This document shows, piece by piece, positions 26,577 through 36,375 of a DNA stretch of 39,910 bases. This DNA is from DASPJQ01 sp035299065 (lineage in GTDB: Bacteria; Bacteroidota; Bacteroidia; Flavobacteriales_D; UBA2798): assembly GCA_035299065.1 (NCBI GenBank), contig DATGXI010000168.1:1-39910 (forward strand), read 5' to 3'. The position numbers were made by a program, and so were the translations under genes. The notes under the pieces were generated by a model. That model was not told where the DNA came from. It searched no databases and saw only the letters and a program-made list of their open reading frames with translations. Position 1 is the first letter of the stretch. Every line of letters starts with the position of its first letter.

Positions 26577-27239
26577 ATGAAAAACCTTATACTCACCATT
26601 GCACTTTCAGCACCTGTTGCTGTTTTCGCACAAAAAAAAATTGAAGTAAATGAAGGTAGTGATAACCTTGGCGGAGGCAGTCACCCCTCGCTGACTGTTA
26701 TGGCATACATCAAGGACGGTGATAAACTCCTGAAAGAATTCAAGGATAAAATGAAGGATCATGGCGCCAAAGTTAAAACCGGTAAAGAATTATTTGCCGA
26801 TGATGCCGAATGGAAAGCCTTTGGCGCAAATGCGTTTGATGCTTACGCCAAAGTGGAGGAAGTTAAAGGTGAAGGATATAAGTTAATTGTGGGTGTTGAC
26901 ATGGGAGGCGCCTGGATGTCACCATCAGCACATAGTGAGCAAACCCGTTTATTCAAACAAATGCTCAAAGAAATTGCCATCAAGGCCAGTAAAGATGAAG
27001 TTGGTGAAGAATTGCATGCGCAGGAAAAATTACTGGAAAAAGAAATGGACCAGCAAAAAGACCTTGAAAAGAAAAACGGTGACCTGAAAAGTGACATTGA
27101 AGATTATAAAAAGAAAATTGCCGATGCTGAGAATAATATAAAAACCAACGAAGAAAACCAAAAGAAAAAGAAAGAGGAGATTGAAAAACAAAAAGAAGTG
27201 GTTAAGGTTGTCAAGGAGAAATTGTCGAAAATTGAGTAG
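26577..27239 (+). CDS. Exported coiled-coil protein of unknown function
   Basis: 220 residues with a signal peptide (MKNLILTIALSAPVAVFA, cleaved near AQKK). The first half of the mature protein is globular, with VNEGSDNLGGGSHPSLTVMAYIKD and a KLIVGVDMGGAWMSPSAHSEQ segment. From about residue 135 to the end it is a Lys/Glu-rich coiled coil. No membrane helix or enzyme motif is seen. It lies 45 bp after the radical SAM gene on the same strand, so co-transcription is possible. A role in the envelope is inferred from the signal peptide only. Confidence 0.75.
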   Translation: MKNLILTIALSAPVAVFAQKKIEVNEGSDNLGGGSHPSLTVMAYIKDGDKLLKEFKDKMKDHGAKVKTGKELFADDAEWKAFGANAFDAYAKVEEVKGEGYKLIVGVDMGGAWMSPSAHSEQTRLFKQMLKEIAIKASKDEVGEELHAQEKLLEKEMDQQKDLEKKNGDLKSDIEDYKKKIADAENNIKTNEENQKKKKEEIEKQKEVVKVVKEKLSKIE

Positions 27240-27428
27240 ACAATAAGCTGATTTGAAAATGTGTTACTACGCTGATTAAAAATACTTGTTCTTAAAAGGC
27301 ATCCTCTTATATCAATCTATTTATTAGTCAGCCAGTAAATCAGTTAGTTAAATTTTTCACAAACTGTGGTGCAGCCGTTGTTTTTCGTCCTTAAAGATAA
27401 ATCCTTCAAAAAATACCGCAAAACAGCG

Positions 27429-27459
27429 TTGGTCAAAAGCCTTAAACTCCTTATCTTTT
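27429..27459 (+). promoter_or_regulatory. Candidate Bacteroidota promoter of the subtilase gene
   Basis: TTGG at 27429-27432 and TATCTTTT at 27452-27459 (one base off TAnnTTTG) are spaced about 25 bp centre to centre, close to the expected 26. Transcription would begin near 27463, 14 bp before the ATG. Confidence 0.45.
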
Positions 27460-27476
27460 GACAAAATTAAAACCCC

Positions 27477-30400
27477 ATGACAAAATTTTATTCCCTTATT
27501 GTCCTTTGCCTATTTGTGGTATCGGCACACGCACAAACTGTTTATCCCGATTATGTGGATGGACAAATTTATTTCAAGATCAAAAAAGAGACCCGTATTT
27601 TCAGGTCACTTGATGGTGATTTTTCCAACCTTCCGGTAAGTACCATTCCTTTCCTGGACAAGGTGCAAAAATCGGCAGGTATCACACACCTTGAACAACC
27701 ATTTGTTCACGCTAAAAAATCGGCTGAATTGCACAGGATATTTCGCCTCACATTTACCAATGTAGCAGCAATTGACGCCATCATTCAGCAGCTGGTTGCT
27801 ACCGGTGAAATTGAATATGCCGAAAAAGTTCCTTTAACAAAAACCACGTTAACCGTTAACGATCCAAGTTACCCATCGCAATGGGGACTTGCAACCATTA
27901 ATGCACCCCTGGCATGGAATTATTTCAGCACAGGGAGTACAATTGTGATTGCAATTGTTGACGATGCGGTTGAACGTACACATCCTGATCTAAGCGCAAA
28001 CCTTTGGGTAAACCCGGGTGATCCTACAGTAAATGGTGTGGATGATGATGGAAATGGATATACAGATGATGTGAATGGCTGGGACGTTGCCGACAATGAT
28101 AACAACCCAAACCCTCCTACAACTGCATTTGATCACGGCACACACGTTGCAGGTATTGCAGGTGCGCGCAGCAACAACTCAACAGGTGTTGCCTCAATCG
28201 GTTTCAGTACCAAATTAATGTGCGTGAAATCTACCAACAGTGCAACAAGTGTTACCAATGGTTATGATGGTGTTTTATACGCTGCTGACAATGGTGCCGA
28301 TGTCATTAACATGTCATGGGGCGGTTCAGGTTCATCGGTATCCACACAAGCCATTATTGATTATGCATTTGCACAAGGCTGCGTATTAATTGCTGCAGCT
28401 GGTAATGATGATGTAAGCACCATTTTTTATCCTGCAGGATACACCAATGTAATTGCGGTTGCAGCTACATCAAGCAGTGATGCCAAAGCCAGTTTCAGTA
28501 ATTACGGTACCTGGGTTGACATTAGTGCTCCTGGTAATAACATATACAGCACTACGGTTGGTGCTTCGTACGGAAATAAATCAGGAACCTCAATGGCATC
28601 GCCCATGGTTGCCGGTCTTGCCGGATTAATGCTAAGTTTAAATCCTGCATTAACCAATGTTGATATTCGCAACTGTTTAACATCAAGTGCTGATCTTATT
28701 GATGCCGTTAACCCAAGTTATATTGGGCAACTAGGCGCAGGCCGAATTGATGCCGAAGCTGCTATGAATTGCGTTAGCACAACTTTATCGTGGGCCCCGG
28801 TTGCCGACTTTGTTGCCAATGTTACAACGGTGACTGCTGGCGGTTATGTTGATTTTACCGATTTATCGGTTTATACACCAACCAGCTGGACCTGGTCATT
28901 CCCTGGCGGTACTCCCGCAAGTTATAGCGGAGTAAATCCTCCGAATATTGTTTACAATACACCCGGTACGTACAATGTACAATTAACCGTGTCTAACGTA
29001 AATGGCACTGATGTAGAATTAAAAACCGGTTACATTACCGTTATTGCTGATGGTGGTTGTGGTAAACTTAATTTTCCGGTACCTGCGGGTTGGAACCTTG
29101 TGAACTATTATACAGGCGCAACCTTTGCTGCTGACGGATGGATTAACGGTGTAAATACCTATGCCGACAGGGAAAAAGCAGCATATTTTGATGCATCAGC
29201 TACACCTTATACCACATTGAACAATGTATGGATTGCATTTGGTTTGGCCTGGTGCAACAACACTGCCGACATTGTACCTGTTAAAATTTACGATGGTACA
29301 TCGGGCAGTCCTACTACTCTGTTGGGAACAACCAACCTTACCATGGGGCAAATCATGAGCGATGTTGCAGGCAATTACTATACTGAAGCAAATTTTATTG
29401 TGAACCCTGTTACGTTACCTGCGTCAAAGCGTTTCTTTGTTTCGGTTGATTTAACCAATTTAAGCTGGACAGGTATAAAGGATACGCTTTCAATTGTTAG
29501 CAATAGCAATGGCGAAACAGTACCAAGCGCAATTTGGGAACGCCAAAGTGATTTATTGTGGTATCAATACAACACCGCAGGCTCTTGGGGATTAAATGCT
29601 TCTCTTGTGGTTCATCCATGGTTAACCAGCACGCCAACAAATGCCACATTTACCAACTCTTCATTAACTATTTGTGAAGACAACAGCGTTTCATTTAATG
29701 GCACTGGTTCTACGTATGAAGACACCTTGTTGTGGTATTTCCCTGGTGGAACACCAACACTTTCAAACAGCCTGACTGAATCGGTTATGTACAACACCCC
29801 GGGAAGCTACCTTGCCACACTATATGTAGTTGGAGGTGGTTGTGATTTATTGGATTCAATGTTTGTAACAGTGAACGTAAATGCTAAACCAACAATCAGT
29901 GCAACATGCCCAACTCCTGAAATATGTTCAGGTGGTAGCGCAACAATTACGGCTACAGGCGGATCCACTTATTCATGGTCGCATGGAGCAACAACCTCGG
30001 TTACTACAGTGTTTCCAACAGGAACCACAACCTATACAGTAACGGGATACAACGCTTTTGGTTGTGAAAATTCTGCTACAATTGAAATTGAGGTGCTAAC
30101 TCCACCCACGGCTGATGCAACAGTAGGTGCCACGTTATGTTCCGGCTCTCCAATTAGTTTTGACGGGTCACTGAGTGACGATGCAACAAGCTTCTTATGG
30201 AGCTTGACAGGCGGTTCTCCGGCCACGTCAACAGCAACAGGTGGTACAGTTACATTTACAACAGGCGGTACGTACAACATTCAATTGGATGTGACCAATA
30301 TTTGCGGAACCGACACGGATATTATTCCAATTACTGTCAATACAAGTCCTACAGCAAGTTTCAGCTTTAGCACGGACACTGTTTGTACAACAAACGGATT

Positions 30401-30836
30401 GGTTGCCCTTAGCGCAACTCCTTCAGGTGGGGCTTTTACGGGAACAGCCATTACAGGAACCAATTTTGATCCGGCAACAGCAGGCGCAGGCAACTATACC
30501 ATTACGTATACGTTTACCGATGCCAACTCTTGTGTAGGTACTGCATCTGACAATATTGTTGTTGAAATTTGCTCGGGTATTGAAGAAATGCTGAACGCAG
30601 GTGGAATTGTTGTGTTCCCTAATCCTGCAAGCACTGTATTAAACATCATAGGCCAAACAAACTTTGACCGCATTCAAATGAGCGATGCAACCGGACGTAT
30701 TGTTGCACGCACACAGTTTACACCAACAACTACACAAACAATTGATTTGAACAACCTGCCTAACGGTGTTTACAACATACAGCTGATAAGCTCAACCAAT
30801 GTTATTTACTCAAACAGGATTGTGGTTAGCAAATAA
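27477..30836 (+). CDS. Secreted subtilisin-like serine protease with PKD domains and T9SS sorting domain
   Basis: A 1119-residue protein: signal peptide, propeptide to about 125, an S8 catalytic domain with Asp162 (IVDDAV), His220 (HGTHVAG) and Ser372 (GTSMASP), an AAGND oxyanion segment, then PKD-like Ig domains (about 440-525, and again about 725-805), further Ig/CHU-type modules, and a T9SS type A C-terminal domain (VVFPNPAST, ATGRIVART, LPNGVYNIQL, final VVSK). All three catalytic residues are present. It should be exported by the Sec and type IX systems and act at the surface or be released, degrading proteins. It is single, with a promoter-like element upstream and a strong terminator downstream. 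Confidence 0.95.
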   Translation: MTKFYSLIVLCLFVVSAHAQTVYPDYVDGQIYFKIKKETRIFRSLDGDFSNLPVSTIPFLDKVQKSAGITHLEQPFVHAKKSAELHRIFRLTFTNVAAIDAIIQQLVATGEIEYAEKVPLTKTTLTVNDPSYPSQWGLATINAPLAWNYFSTGSTIVIAIVDDAVERTHPDLSANLWVNPGDPTVNGVDDDGNGYTDDVNGWDVADNDNNPNPPTTAFDHGTHVAGIAGARSNNSTGVASIGFSTKLMCVKSTNSATSVTNGYDGVLYAADNGADVINMSWGGSGSSVSTQAIIDYAFAQGCVLIAAAGNDDVSTIFYPAGYTNVIAVAATSSSDAKASFSNYGTWVDISAPGNNIYSTTVGASYGNKSGTSMASPMVAGLAGLMLSLNPALTNVDIRNCLTSSADLIDAVNPSYIGQLGAGRIDAEAAMNCVSTTLSWAPVADFVANVTTVTAGGYVDFTDLSVYTPTSWTWSFPGGTPASYSGVNPPNIVYNTPGTYNVQLTVSNVNGTDVELKTGYITVIADGGCGKLNFPVPAGWNLVNYYTGATFAADGWINGVNTYADREKAAYFDASATPYTTLNNVWIAFGLAWCNNTADIVPVKIYDGTSGSPTTLLGTTNLTMGQIMSDVAGNYYTEANFIVNPVTLPASKRFFVSVDLTNLSWTGIKDTLSIVSNSNGETVPSAIWERQSDLLWYQYNTAGSWGLNASLVVHPWLTSTPTNATFTNSSLTICEDNSVSFNGTGSTYEDTLLWYFPGGTPTLSNSLTESVMYNTPGSYLATLYVVGGGCDLLDSMFVTVNVNAKPTISATCPTPEICSGGSATITATGGSTYSWSHGATTSVTTVFPTGTTTYTVTGYNAFGCENSATIEIEVLTPPTADATVGATLCSGSPISFDGSLSDDATSFLWSLTGGSPATSTATGGTVTFTTGGTYNIQLDVTNICGTDTDIIPITVNTSPTASFSFSTDTVCTTNGLVALSATPSGGAFTGTAITGTNFDPATAGAGNYTITYTFTDANSCVGTASDNIVVEICSGIEEMLNAGGIVVFPNPASTVLNIIGQTNFDRIQMSDATGRIVARTQFTPTTTQTIDLNNLPNGVYNIQLISSTNVIYSNRIVVSK

Positions 30837-30865
30837 AATGTCTCAGGTTTAAATTTCAAACCAAC

Positions 30866-30898
30866 AAAAACCCGCAGGATTCATCTTGCGGGTTTTTT
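30866..30898. terminator. Bidirectional intrinsic terminator between convergent genes
   Basis: The arms AAAAACCCGCA (30866-30876) and TGCGGGTTTTT (30887-30897) form an 11-bp perfect stem with a 10-base loop and T-runs on both strands. It ends transcription of the subtilase on the plus strand (29 bp after its stop) and of the FGE-like gene on the minus strand. Confidence 0.92.
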
Positions 30899-30904
30899 AT
30901 TTCT

Positions 30905-32080
30905 TTATTGGGGAATAAATTCCACGACCCACCTGAATCCAAGCCATTCCTGGGGGCCATTATAGGCTTGCCGAACATTGGTTCGTGAATGGTTTGCAAA
31001 ATGCCTGAATGAACCGCCTTTTGCCACACCTTTTTCACTGGTCATTTCGGCTACGTTGCCAAAAACATTGTACAAACCATTCATATCGGGATTGTAGCCC
31101 AGCACAATGGAAATATTGTCACCAAAACGTTTTTCTTTTTCCTGGTAATTGGAACAAACACTTTTATCGGGAATGGTGTTATATAACATACATTTCTTGT
31201 CATTGAGGCTGTCCAGTATAAAATCGCTTTTATCAACAGCACGCAAGCCCGAGTTAGCAAATTCACTCCATTCATCAGGCGTTGGAAGCCTTAACTTATA
31301 CATATAACCATAAGAAGTGTATTCGGAAATATAACCGTTGTACCAGGTCAAAAAATCATTTGCCTGGACAAATGAAACACCCGTAATTGGCAGGTCAAGA
31401 TAACCAACCAGTTTCTTGTCGTTTAGCAATGATTTAGGCAAAAGTATTTTTCCAAAAAAATTATATTTGACTTTATACCACCCCCAGTATTTTTTCTGGT
31501 CATTTTCTTCCTCTTCGCTCATTTTTCGCAGCAGCTGACGAAAAACCAACCTGTTGTTATAAGCCATATGACTGGTATCGGGCAATGCCTTTGAATCCTT
31601 ATATGCTGCGGGAATACTTTCAGTTATGGTCATTAAATAAGCCAGGTATTCGGCAACGCTCACTTCTGTTTGTGAAACGTTGTAGAAAACATTACCAGTT
31701 GTTACACTGTACAATGGACCCGACATTTTCTTATGAATAAAAAAGTGATCAACACCCTTATCCTTTACCCTAACAAGGGGTTTCCTGTTATCTTCAATTG
31801 ATACATTTTCGTAAACCGGCTTAAGTATCTCCTTTCCCTTTTCATCATACAGCCCGTACTTTTTTTCAAGCACAACTATAAAGTATCCCCCGCCTCCATC
31901 TTCTATAAAATCAAATGTAGGTTCCAGAATTGCCTTTTTAGTTTTATCGTAAAGTCCGTACCTCTCATTAAGGGTACCAATATATATGCCTGATGAGTTT
32001 GCTTCAAGTAGTTCCACTTCCTGGGCATTGGCCATGTACCCAACTACAATTAGCGCGAATGTTAAAACTATAATTTTCAT
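30905..32080 (-). CDS. WG-repeat protein with FGE/SUMF1-like domain
   Basis: 391 residues: signal peptide (MKIIVLTFALIVVGYMANA), two WG-type repeats (about 40-85, with RYGLYDKTKKAILEP and KYGLYDEKGKEILKP), then a formylglycine-generating-enzyme (SUMF1) fold from about 130 to the end with SQTEVSVAEYLAYL, RLPTPDEWSEFA, GLYNVFGNVAEM, AKGGSFRH and GFRWV. The active-site Cys pair of true sulfatase-maturing FGE is not obvious, so it is probably a structural relative, as the gliding proteins GldJ/GldK are. It has no lipobox. The gene is 83 bp downstream of ispD. Confidence 0.86.
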   Translation of the reverse strand: MKIIVLTFALIVVGYMANAQEVELLEANSSGIYIGTLNERYGLYDKTKKAILEPTFDFIEDGGGGYFIVVLEKKYGLYDEKGKEILKPVYENVSIEDNRKPLVRVKDKGVDHFFIHKKMSGPLYSVTTGNVFYNVSQTEVSVAEYLAYLMTITESIPAAYKDSKALPDTSHMAYNNRLVFRQLLRKMSEEEENDQKKYWGWYKVKYNFFGKILLPKSLLNDKKLVGYLDLPITGVSFVQANDFLTWYNGYISEYTSYGYMYKLRLPTPDEWSEFANSGLRAVDKSDFILDSLNDKKCMLYNTIPDKSVCSNYQEKEKRFGDNISIVLGYNPDMNGLYNVFGNVAEMTSEKGVAKGGSFRHFANHSRTNVRQAYNGPQEWLGFRWVVEFIPQ

Positions 32081-32163
32081 TTGGATTGTTTTTTTACAAA
32101 AGTAAGGGTCGATATGAATATACCAATACGTAAAACAACTTAAATCAATGGAAATTTGAATTT

Positions 32164-32826
32164 TTATTCGAGGTAAAATTCAGCCAGTTTAAGGTCAAAT
32201 GGGTCAGTAATCTTAATGTTTTCGCGGTTACCTTCAACCGTATTGATTTTAATGCCGCAGCGCTCAACCAAACCGGCATCATCGGTAACCGTGCTGTCAA
32301 AAGGCAAACGGTATGCCTCTTTTATGACATCAACCGTAAATCCCTGTGGAGTTTGAACGGTAAACATATTCTTGCGGTCTACCGATACGGACGTATTTAA
32401 TTCATTTTTGCGCAACGATTCCACAACCGGAAGAACAGGAACTGCATTTCCCGATTTTTGAGTGGTTTCAATTACACGCTTAATGGTTTGTTTGCTCACA
32501 AGCGGGCGAACCCCATCATGAATTAGAACAATTCCATTACCGGTTATGCTTTCAACCGCATTGCGCACACTATGAAAACGTTCATCGCCACCCTTAATAA
32601 CAGTATGTTTAACAGGAAATTTTTTCATCACACAATGGTTGTTCCAGTATTCAATATGTTGCTCGGGTAGAACAACAATGTATTTAAAGGTTGGATCAAC
32701 TTTGTGAAAGGCCTCCAGCGTATGTTGAAGAATGGCTTTGCCTTTTATGGGAAGAAATTGCTTGGGCTGGGCAGCCGACATACGGCTACCCTTACCACCA
32801 GCAACTATAATTACATATGTATTCAA
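32164..32826 (-). CDS. ispD: 2-C-methyl-D-erythritol 4-phosphate cytidylyltransferase
   Basis: IspD joins CTP and MEP to give CDP-ME, the third step of the MEP isoprenoid pathway. The nucleotide-binding AGGKGSRM loop (with QPKQFLP), a central IHDGVRPLVS, a FTVQTPQGF segment and TDDAGLVE are intact. Length (220) is normal. It starts three bases after queA stops, so the two are co-transcribed. Its product ultimately feeds the carotenoid genes encoded at 14-17 kb, though it is not next to them. Confidence 0.96.
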   Translation of the reverse strand: MNTYVIIVAGGKGSRMSAAQPKQFLPIKGKAILQHTLEAFHKVDPTFKYIVVLPEQHIEYWNNHCVMKKFPVKHTVIKGGDERFHSVRNAVESITGNGIVLIHDGVRPLVSKQTIKRVIETTQKSGNAVPVLPVVESLRKNELNTSVSVDRKNMFTVQTPQGFTVDVIKEAYRLPFDSTVTDDAGLVERCGIKINTVEGNRENIKITDPFDLKLAEFYLE

Positions 32827-32829
32827 TGG

Positions 32830-33879
32830 TTAAATAATCAACATAGCATCACCATAAGAAAGAAAACGATATTCCTCTTTAATGGCTTCATTGTATGCCT
32901 GCATTAAAAAATCATAACCTGCAAATGCACTTACCATCATTACCAACGTTGACATTGGCATGTGAAAATTGGTAACCATACAATTGGCAACACTAAAATC
33001 ATAAGGAGGATAAATAAATTTATTCGTCCAGCCGTCATACGGTTTTAAATAACCGGTAGTGCTTACTGACGATTCAACTGCGCGCATACTTGTTGTACCA
33101 ACTGCACAAACTTTTTTCTTCTCGTCCTTTGCCTTATTAATAATATCAACCGTTTTTTGAGGAATGATTACCTGTTCGCTGTCCATTTTATGTTTTGACA
33201 AATCCTCCACCTCAACAGGCCTGAATGTACCTAAGCCAACATGCAAAGTAAGGGGTGCAAAATTCACACCTTTAATTTCCAAACGCTTCAACAATTCGCG
33301 GCTAAAATGCAAACCGGCTGTTGGAGCTGCTACAGCGCCTTCGTGTTCAGCAAAAATGGTCTGGTAACGTTGTTCGTCTTCAGGAATAACATTACGCTTA
33401 ATGTATTTTGGAAGTGGCGTTTCACCCAGATCAGTAATGATTTTTTTAAACTCCTCATACGGACCATCAAAAAGGAAACGCAATGTACGTCCACGCGATG
33501 TTGTGTTGTCAATCACCTCGGCAACCAACGAATCGTCTTCACCAAAATATAATTTATTACCAATACGAATTTTACGTGCAGGATCAACCAATACATCCCA
33601 CAACAAACTTTCACGGTTCAATTCACGCAATAAAAACACTTCAATACGCGCGCCTGTTTTTTCCTTGTTACCATACATACGTGCTGGAAACACACGCGTA
33701 TTGTTCAGGATCATTACATCGCCATCGTCAAAATATTTTAAAATATCTTTGAATTTTTTGTGCTCAATTTTTTGCTTTTCGCGGTTGAGTACCATTAAAC
33801 GCGATTCTTCACGGTTTTTTGAAGGATGTTCCGCAATAAGTTCAGGCGGAAGTTTGAATTTAAACTGAGATAACTTCAT
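32830..33879 (-). CDS. queA: S-adenosylmethionine:tRNA ribosyltransferase-isomerase
   Basis: QueA transfers and isomerises the ribosyl group of SAM onto 7-aminomethyl-7-deazaguanine in tRNA, giving epoxyqueuosine. The 349-residue sequence has the hallmark FKFKLPPELIAEHPSKNREESRLMVL start, LNNTRVFPARM, EGAVAAPTAGLHFS, HVGLGTFRPV and NFHMPMSTLVMMVSAFAG segments. Length is standard. It heads a two-gene unit with ispD. Confidence 0.97.
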   Translation of the reverse strand: MKLSQFKFKLPPELIAEHPSKNREESRLMVLNREKQKIEHKKFKDILKYFDDGDVMILNNTRVFPARMYGNKEKTGARIEVFLLRELNRESLLWDVLVDPARKIRIGNKLYFGEDDSLVAEVIDNTTSRGRTLRFLFDGPYEEFKKIITDLGETPLPKYIKRNVIPEDEQRYQTIFAEHEGAVAAPTAGLHFSRELLKRLEIKGVNFAPLTLHVGLGTFRPVEVEDLSKHKMDSEQVIIPQKTVDIINKAKDEKKKVCAVGTTSMRAVESSVSTTGYLKPYDGWTNKFIYPPYDFSVANCMVTNFHMPMSTLVMMVSAFAGYDFLMQAYNEAIKEEYRFLSYGDAMLII

Positions 33880-34084
33880 CTTACAGGATTAGTTTTAGTG
33901 TTGTGTGTATAAATAATAAGGGCGCAAATGTAAGGTAAGGAGTACCCCCTTGTCAAGCCTTTTCTGAATGTTTGGGAAATTAATTCTTAAAGGGCTGATT
34001 CTAAAGCAAAATAAAGAGAGTAATTCTTCTCTGCGAGCTGTGCGAGACCTGCTTTTGCGCACGCTGCGATTCAATTTTAGGTAG

Positions 34085-36310
34085 TTAAACCCTAACACCC
34101 ATGAGGCATATATCGTCATTTTGCTCATACCCCGCAGCCCATTCAGCAAGGGTTTTCTCCAATTCAAGCCTTTTTTCCTGCGAAGGGTTGTTACCGGCAG
34201 CCATTAGCATTTGTTTAAGGCGACTACTCTTGAATTTTTTGCCTCCACGGTTCAGGTCAGGACCTCCAAATTGGTCACCATACCCGTCTGTATGCAAATA
34301 AATCCAGTCACCGGTTTGCATTTGCATGATGTGATTGGTAAATGCTTTACGGTATTCATAACGGCCAATAGGCTGCTTGTCGGCTTTTACTTCAATCAAT
34401 TCGTAGTTTACATTCTTGCGCACAATCCATAACGAATTGTTTGCCCCGGCAAATTCCAGTTGCTTTGTTTTACGGTCATACAGGCAAAGTGAAATATCCA
34501 TCCCATCGCGAATTTCGTCAACACTGTTTTTATTGAAATATTCTTCTACCAATTCGGCAAGTTTATTTAAAATGTCACCCGGATGTATCAATTTAAATTC
34601 ATCAACCGCACGGTTTAGTGCATTGTTGGCAATAATGCTCACCATACTTCCTGGCACGCCATGACCGGTGCAATCCACCACAGCAAATAAAAATTTGTCA
34701 TTTCCACACTCGTGTGCCCAGTAAAAATCACCGCTCACAATATCTTTGGGTTTAAACAAAATAAAATATTCCTGCAGGTGTTTTCGCAAAAATAATTCAG
34801 GAGGCAGCATGGCATTTTGCAAACGCAGGGCATAATGTATACTATCGGTAATGTCTTTGTTTTTTTCCTCAATCTCCTGTTTTTGCAATTCAATTTCTGA
34901 ATGCTGCGAAGTGATTACAGCATTTTGTTCCATTAACCGTTCATGTGCTGCTTTTTTATTGCGATAGCCGCGCAATACAATTGCAATAATAATGATCATG
35001 GCTACAAGCCCGCATATGAGTGACACACGAATAATAAAATCATGTTTTTCATCGGCTTTGCGTTTTAAATCAGCTACTTCCTTTTGATGTTCAAACTCAC
35101 TGTTCATCTCCATTTCAGTAAGTTTTTTTGAATTTTCATAGGAGTTTAAACTATCTTTTACCGTATTGTATTGCTTAAAATAAGCATACGCTTTTTCGTA
35201 ATTGCCTTTTTTTGCCCAGGCCTCGGCCAGGTAATCGTAAGCCCGGTGTACACTCCCGTAAACTCCTTTTGTATGCAATTCAATAGCTTTATCCAGGTAC
35301 AAAATTGCCTCGTCCCATTTTTTAAGTAAAAGGCAATAATGGCCAAATTCAATGGACGTTTGTAATAAAGCAGCTTCGTCATTTATTTCAATGGCTACAT
35401 CAGTCGCCTGTTTAAAATACGCTTCAGCTTTTTTAAAATCTTTTTTCTCAACGTAAATTAGTGCCAGGTTACGGTAACTCTCAGCAAGCCCTGAACGGTT
35501 ACCTGCTTTTTTGCGAATGGTAAACGATTTGTTGTGGTAATACAGCGACCTTTCGTACTCTTTTAACGTAAAGTAAACTGATCCAATATTATTGTACCCA
35601 ATTGCAAGGTCAAGATCATCGTGCATGGTTGAATCAATCACAACACTACGCCTGTAATACTCCAGCGCTTTTTTATAATTACCCTGGTTGTCATAACAAA
35701 GCCCAATGTTTGTATAGCACGATGAAATGGATGAAGAGTCTTTCATTTTTTCAGCCAGCTTTTTGGCTTCGAACAAATAATCAAGTGCTGTTTTAAAATC
35801 ACCCTTATTAAGATACAAAAGTCCCAGGTTACCTGCCGATGAACTCAGGCCTTCCTGGTCGTTTAACTTTTTTCGCAAATCATATCCCAGTTTATAATAA
35901 TAAAAAGCGCTGTCAAGGTTCCCCATGAAATCATAAATAACACCAATGTTGTTGTATACAAGCCCCAATTTATCTGAACCGATGCTTTTATTGAACTCCA
36001 GAACTTTAAACTGGTCAGCTAATGCTTCGCGGTAATTTCCCAGGTGCTCATACCCGAATGCACGCAACGATAAAAAATTGTACCATGCTTTTTGGTTGTT
36101 TTTTTCCTTGCCAACAATGGCCAGGCCCTGGTTGCAAATGAGCACGCAGGTGTCGGGAGCATGGTCCAGGTAATCAAATGCGCGATCGTATATTGAATCA
36201 AGCTGCGCAGTACCCATGTTTTTTTTCACTCTTTTTTGGGCTGATGCATCAACACCTGCAAAAAGCAAAATCAGGATAAAAAAGGTTTGGTATGTAAAAA
36301 ATTTAGCCAC
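34085..36310 (-). CDS. TPR-containing SpoIIE-family protein phosphatase
   Basis: A 741-residue membrane protein: signal peptide (about 1-24), an array of seven or more TPR repeats (about 80-380), one transmembrane helix (425-446), a coiled coil with the HYALRLQNAMLPP motif (492-504), then a PP2C/SpoIIE phosphatase (about 515-741) with DIVSGDFYW and DCTGHGVPGSMVS. Metal-binding Asp residues are intact, so it should dephosphorylate a Ser/Thr partner such as an anti-sigma antagonist; none is adjacent. The start is GTG at 36310, and no ATG gives an intact signal peptide. That codon lies in the 3' arm of an intrinsic-terminator-like palindrome (see 36296-36329). Its neighbour upstream on the strand is a TPR protein. 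Confidence 0.9.
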   Translation of the reverse strand: MAKFFTYQTFFILILLFAGVDASAQKRVKKNMGTAQLDSIYDRAFDYLDHAPDTCVLICNQGLAIVGKEKNNQKAWYNFLSLRAFGYEHLGNYREALADQFKVLEFNKSIGSDKLGLVYNNIGVIYDFMGNLDSAFYYYKLGYDLRKKLNDQEGLSSSAGNLGLLYLNKGDFKTALDYLFEAKKLAEKMKDSSSISSCYTNIGLCYDNQGNYKKALEYYRRSVVIDSTMHDDLDLAIGYNNIGSVYFTLKEYERSLYYHNKSFTIRKKAGNRSGLAESYRNLALIYVEKKDFKKAEAYFKQATDVAIEINDEAALLQTSIEFGHYCLLLKKWDEAILYLDKAIELHTKGVYGSVHRAYDYLAEAWAKKGNYEKAYAYFKQYNTVKDSLNSYENSKKLTEMEMNSEFEHQKEVADLKRKADEKHDFIIRVSLICGLVAMIIIIAIVLRGYRNKKAAHERLMEQNAVITSQHSEIELQKQEIEEKNKDITDSIHYALRLQNAMLPPELFLRKHLQEYFILFKPKDIVSGDFYWAHECGNDKFLFAVVDCTGHGVPGSMVSIIANNALNRAVDEFKLIHPGDILNKLAELVEEYFNKNSVDEIRDGMDISLCLYDRKTKQLEFAGANNSLWIVRKNVNYELIEVKADKQPIGRYEYRKAFTNHIMQMQTGDWIYLHTDGYGDQFGGPDLNRGGKKFKSSRLKQMLMAAGNNPSQEKRLELEKTLAEWAAGYEQNDDICLMGVRV

Positions 36311-36329
36311 TGGTTCCAGTGGCTAAATT
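36296..36329 (-). terminator. Palindromic intrinsic terminator overlapping the SpoIIE start codon
   Basis: On the minus strand a 14-bp perfect inverted repeat (arms 36329-36316 and 36313-36300) has a 2-base gap and is followed by six Ts (36301-36296). It lies 46 bp after the TPR gene stop and fits an intrinsic terminator. The GTG start of the phosphatase (36310-36308) sits inside the 3' arm, and codons 3-5 run through the T-tract. Confidence 0.85.
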
Positions 36330-36375
36330 AAGGTATTTGACTATGTAATTGGCCTAATTTATGGCCTAAATGGCA

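Noticed and set aside
34036..34065. Hairpin AGC(T)GTGCG / CGCACGCT downstream of the SpoIIE gene
   Set aside because: The stem has a bulge and no T-run follows on the minus strand, so I do not call it a terminator.
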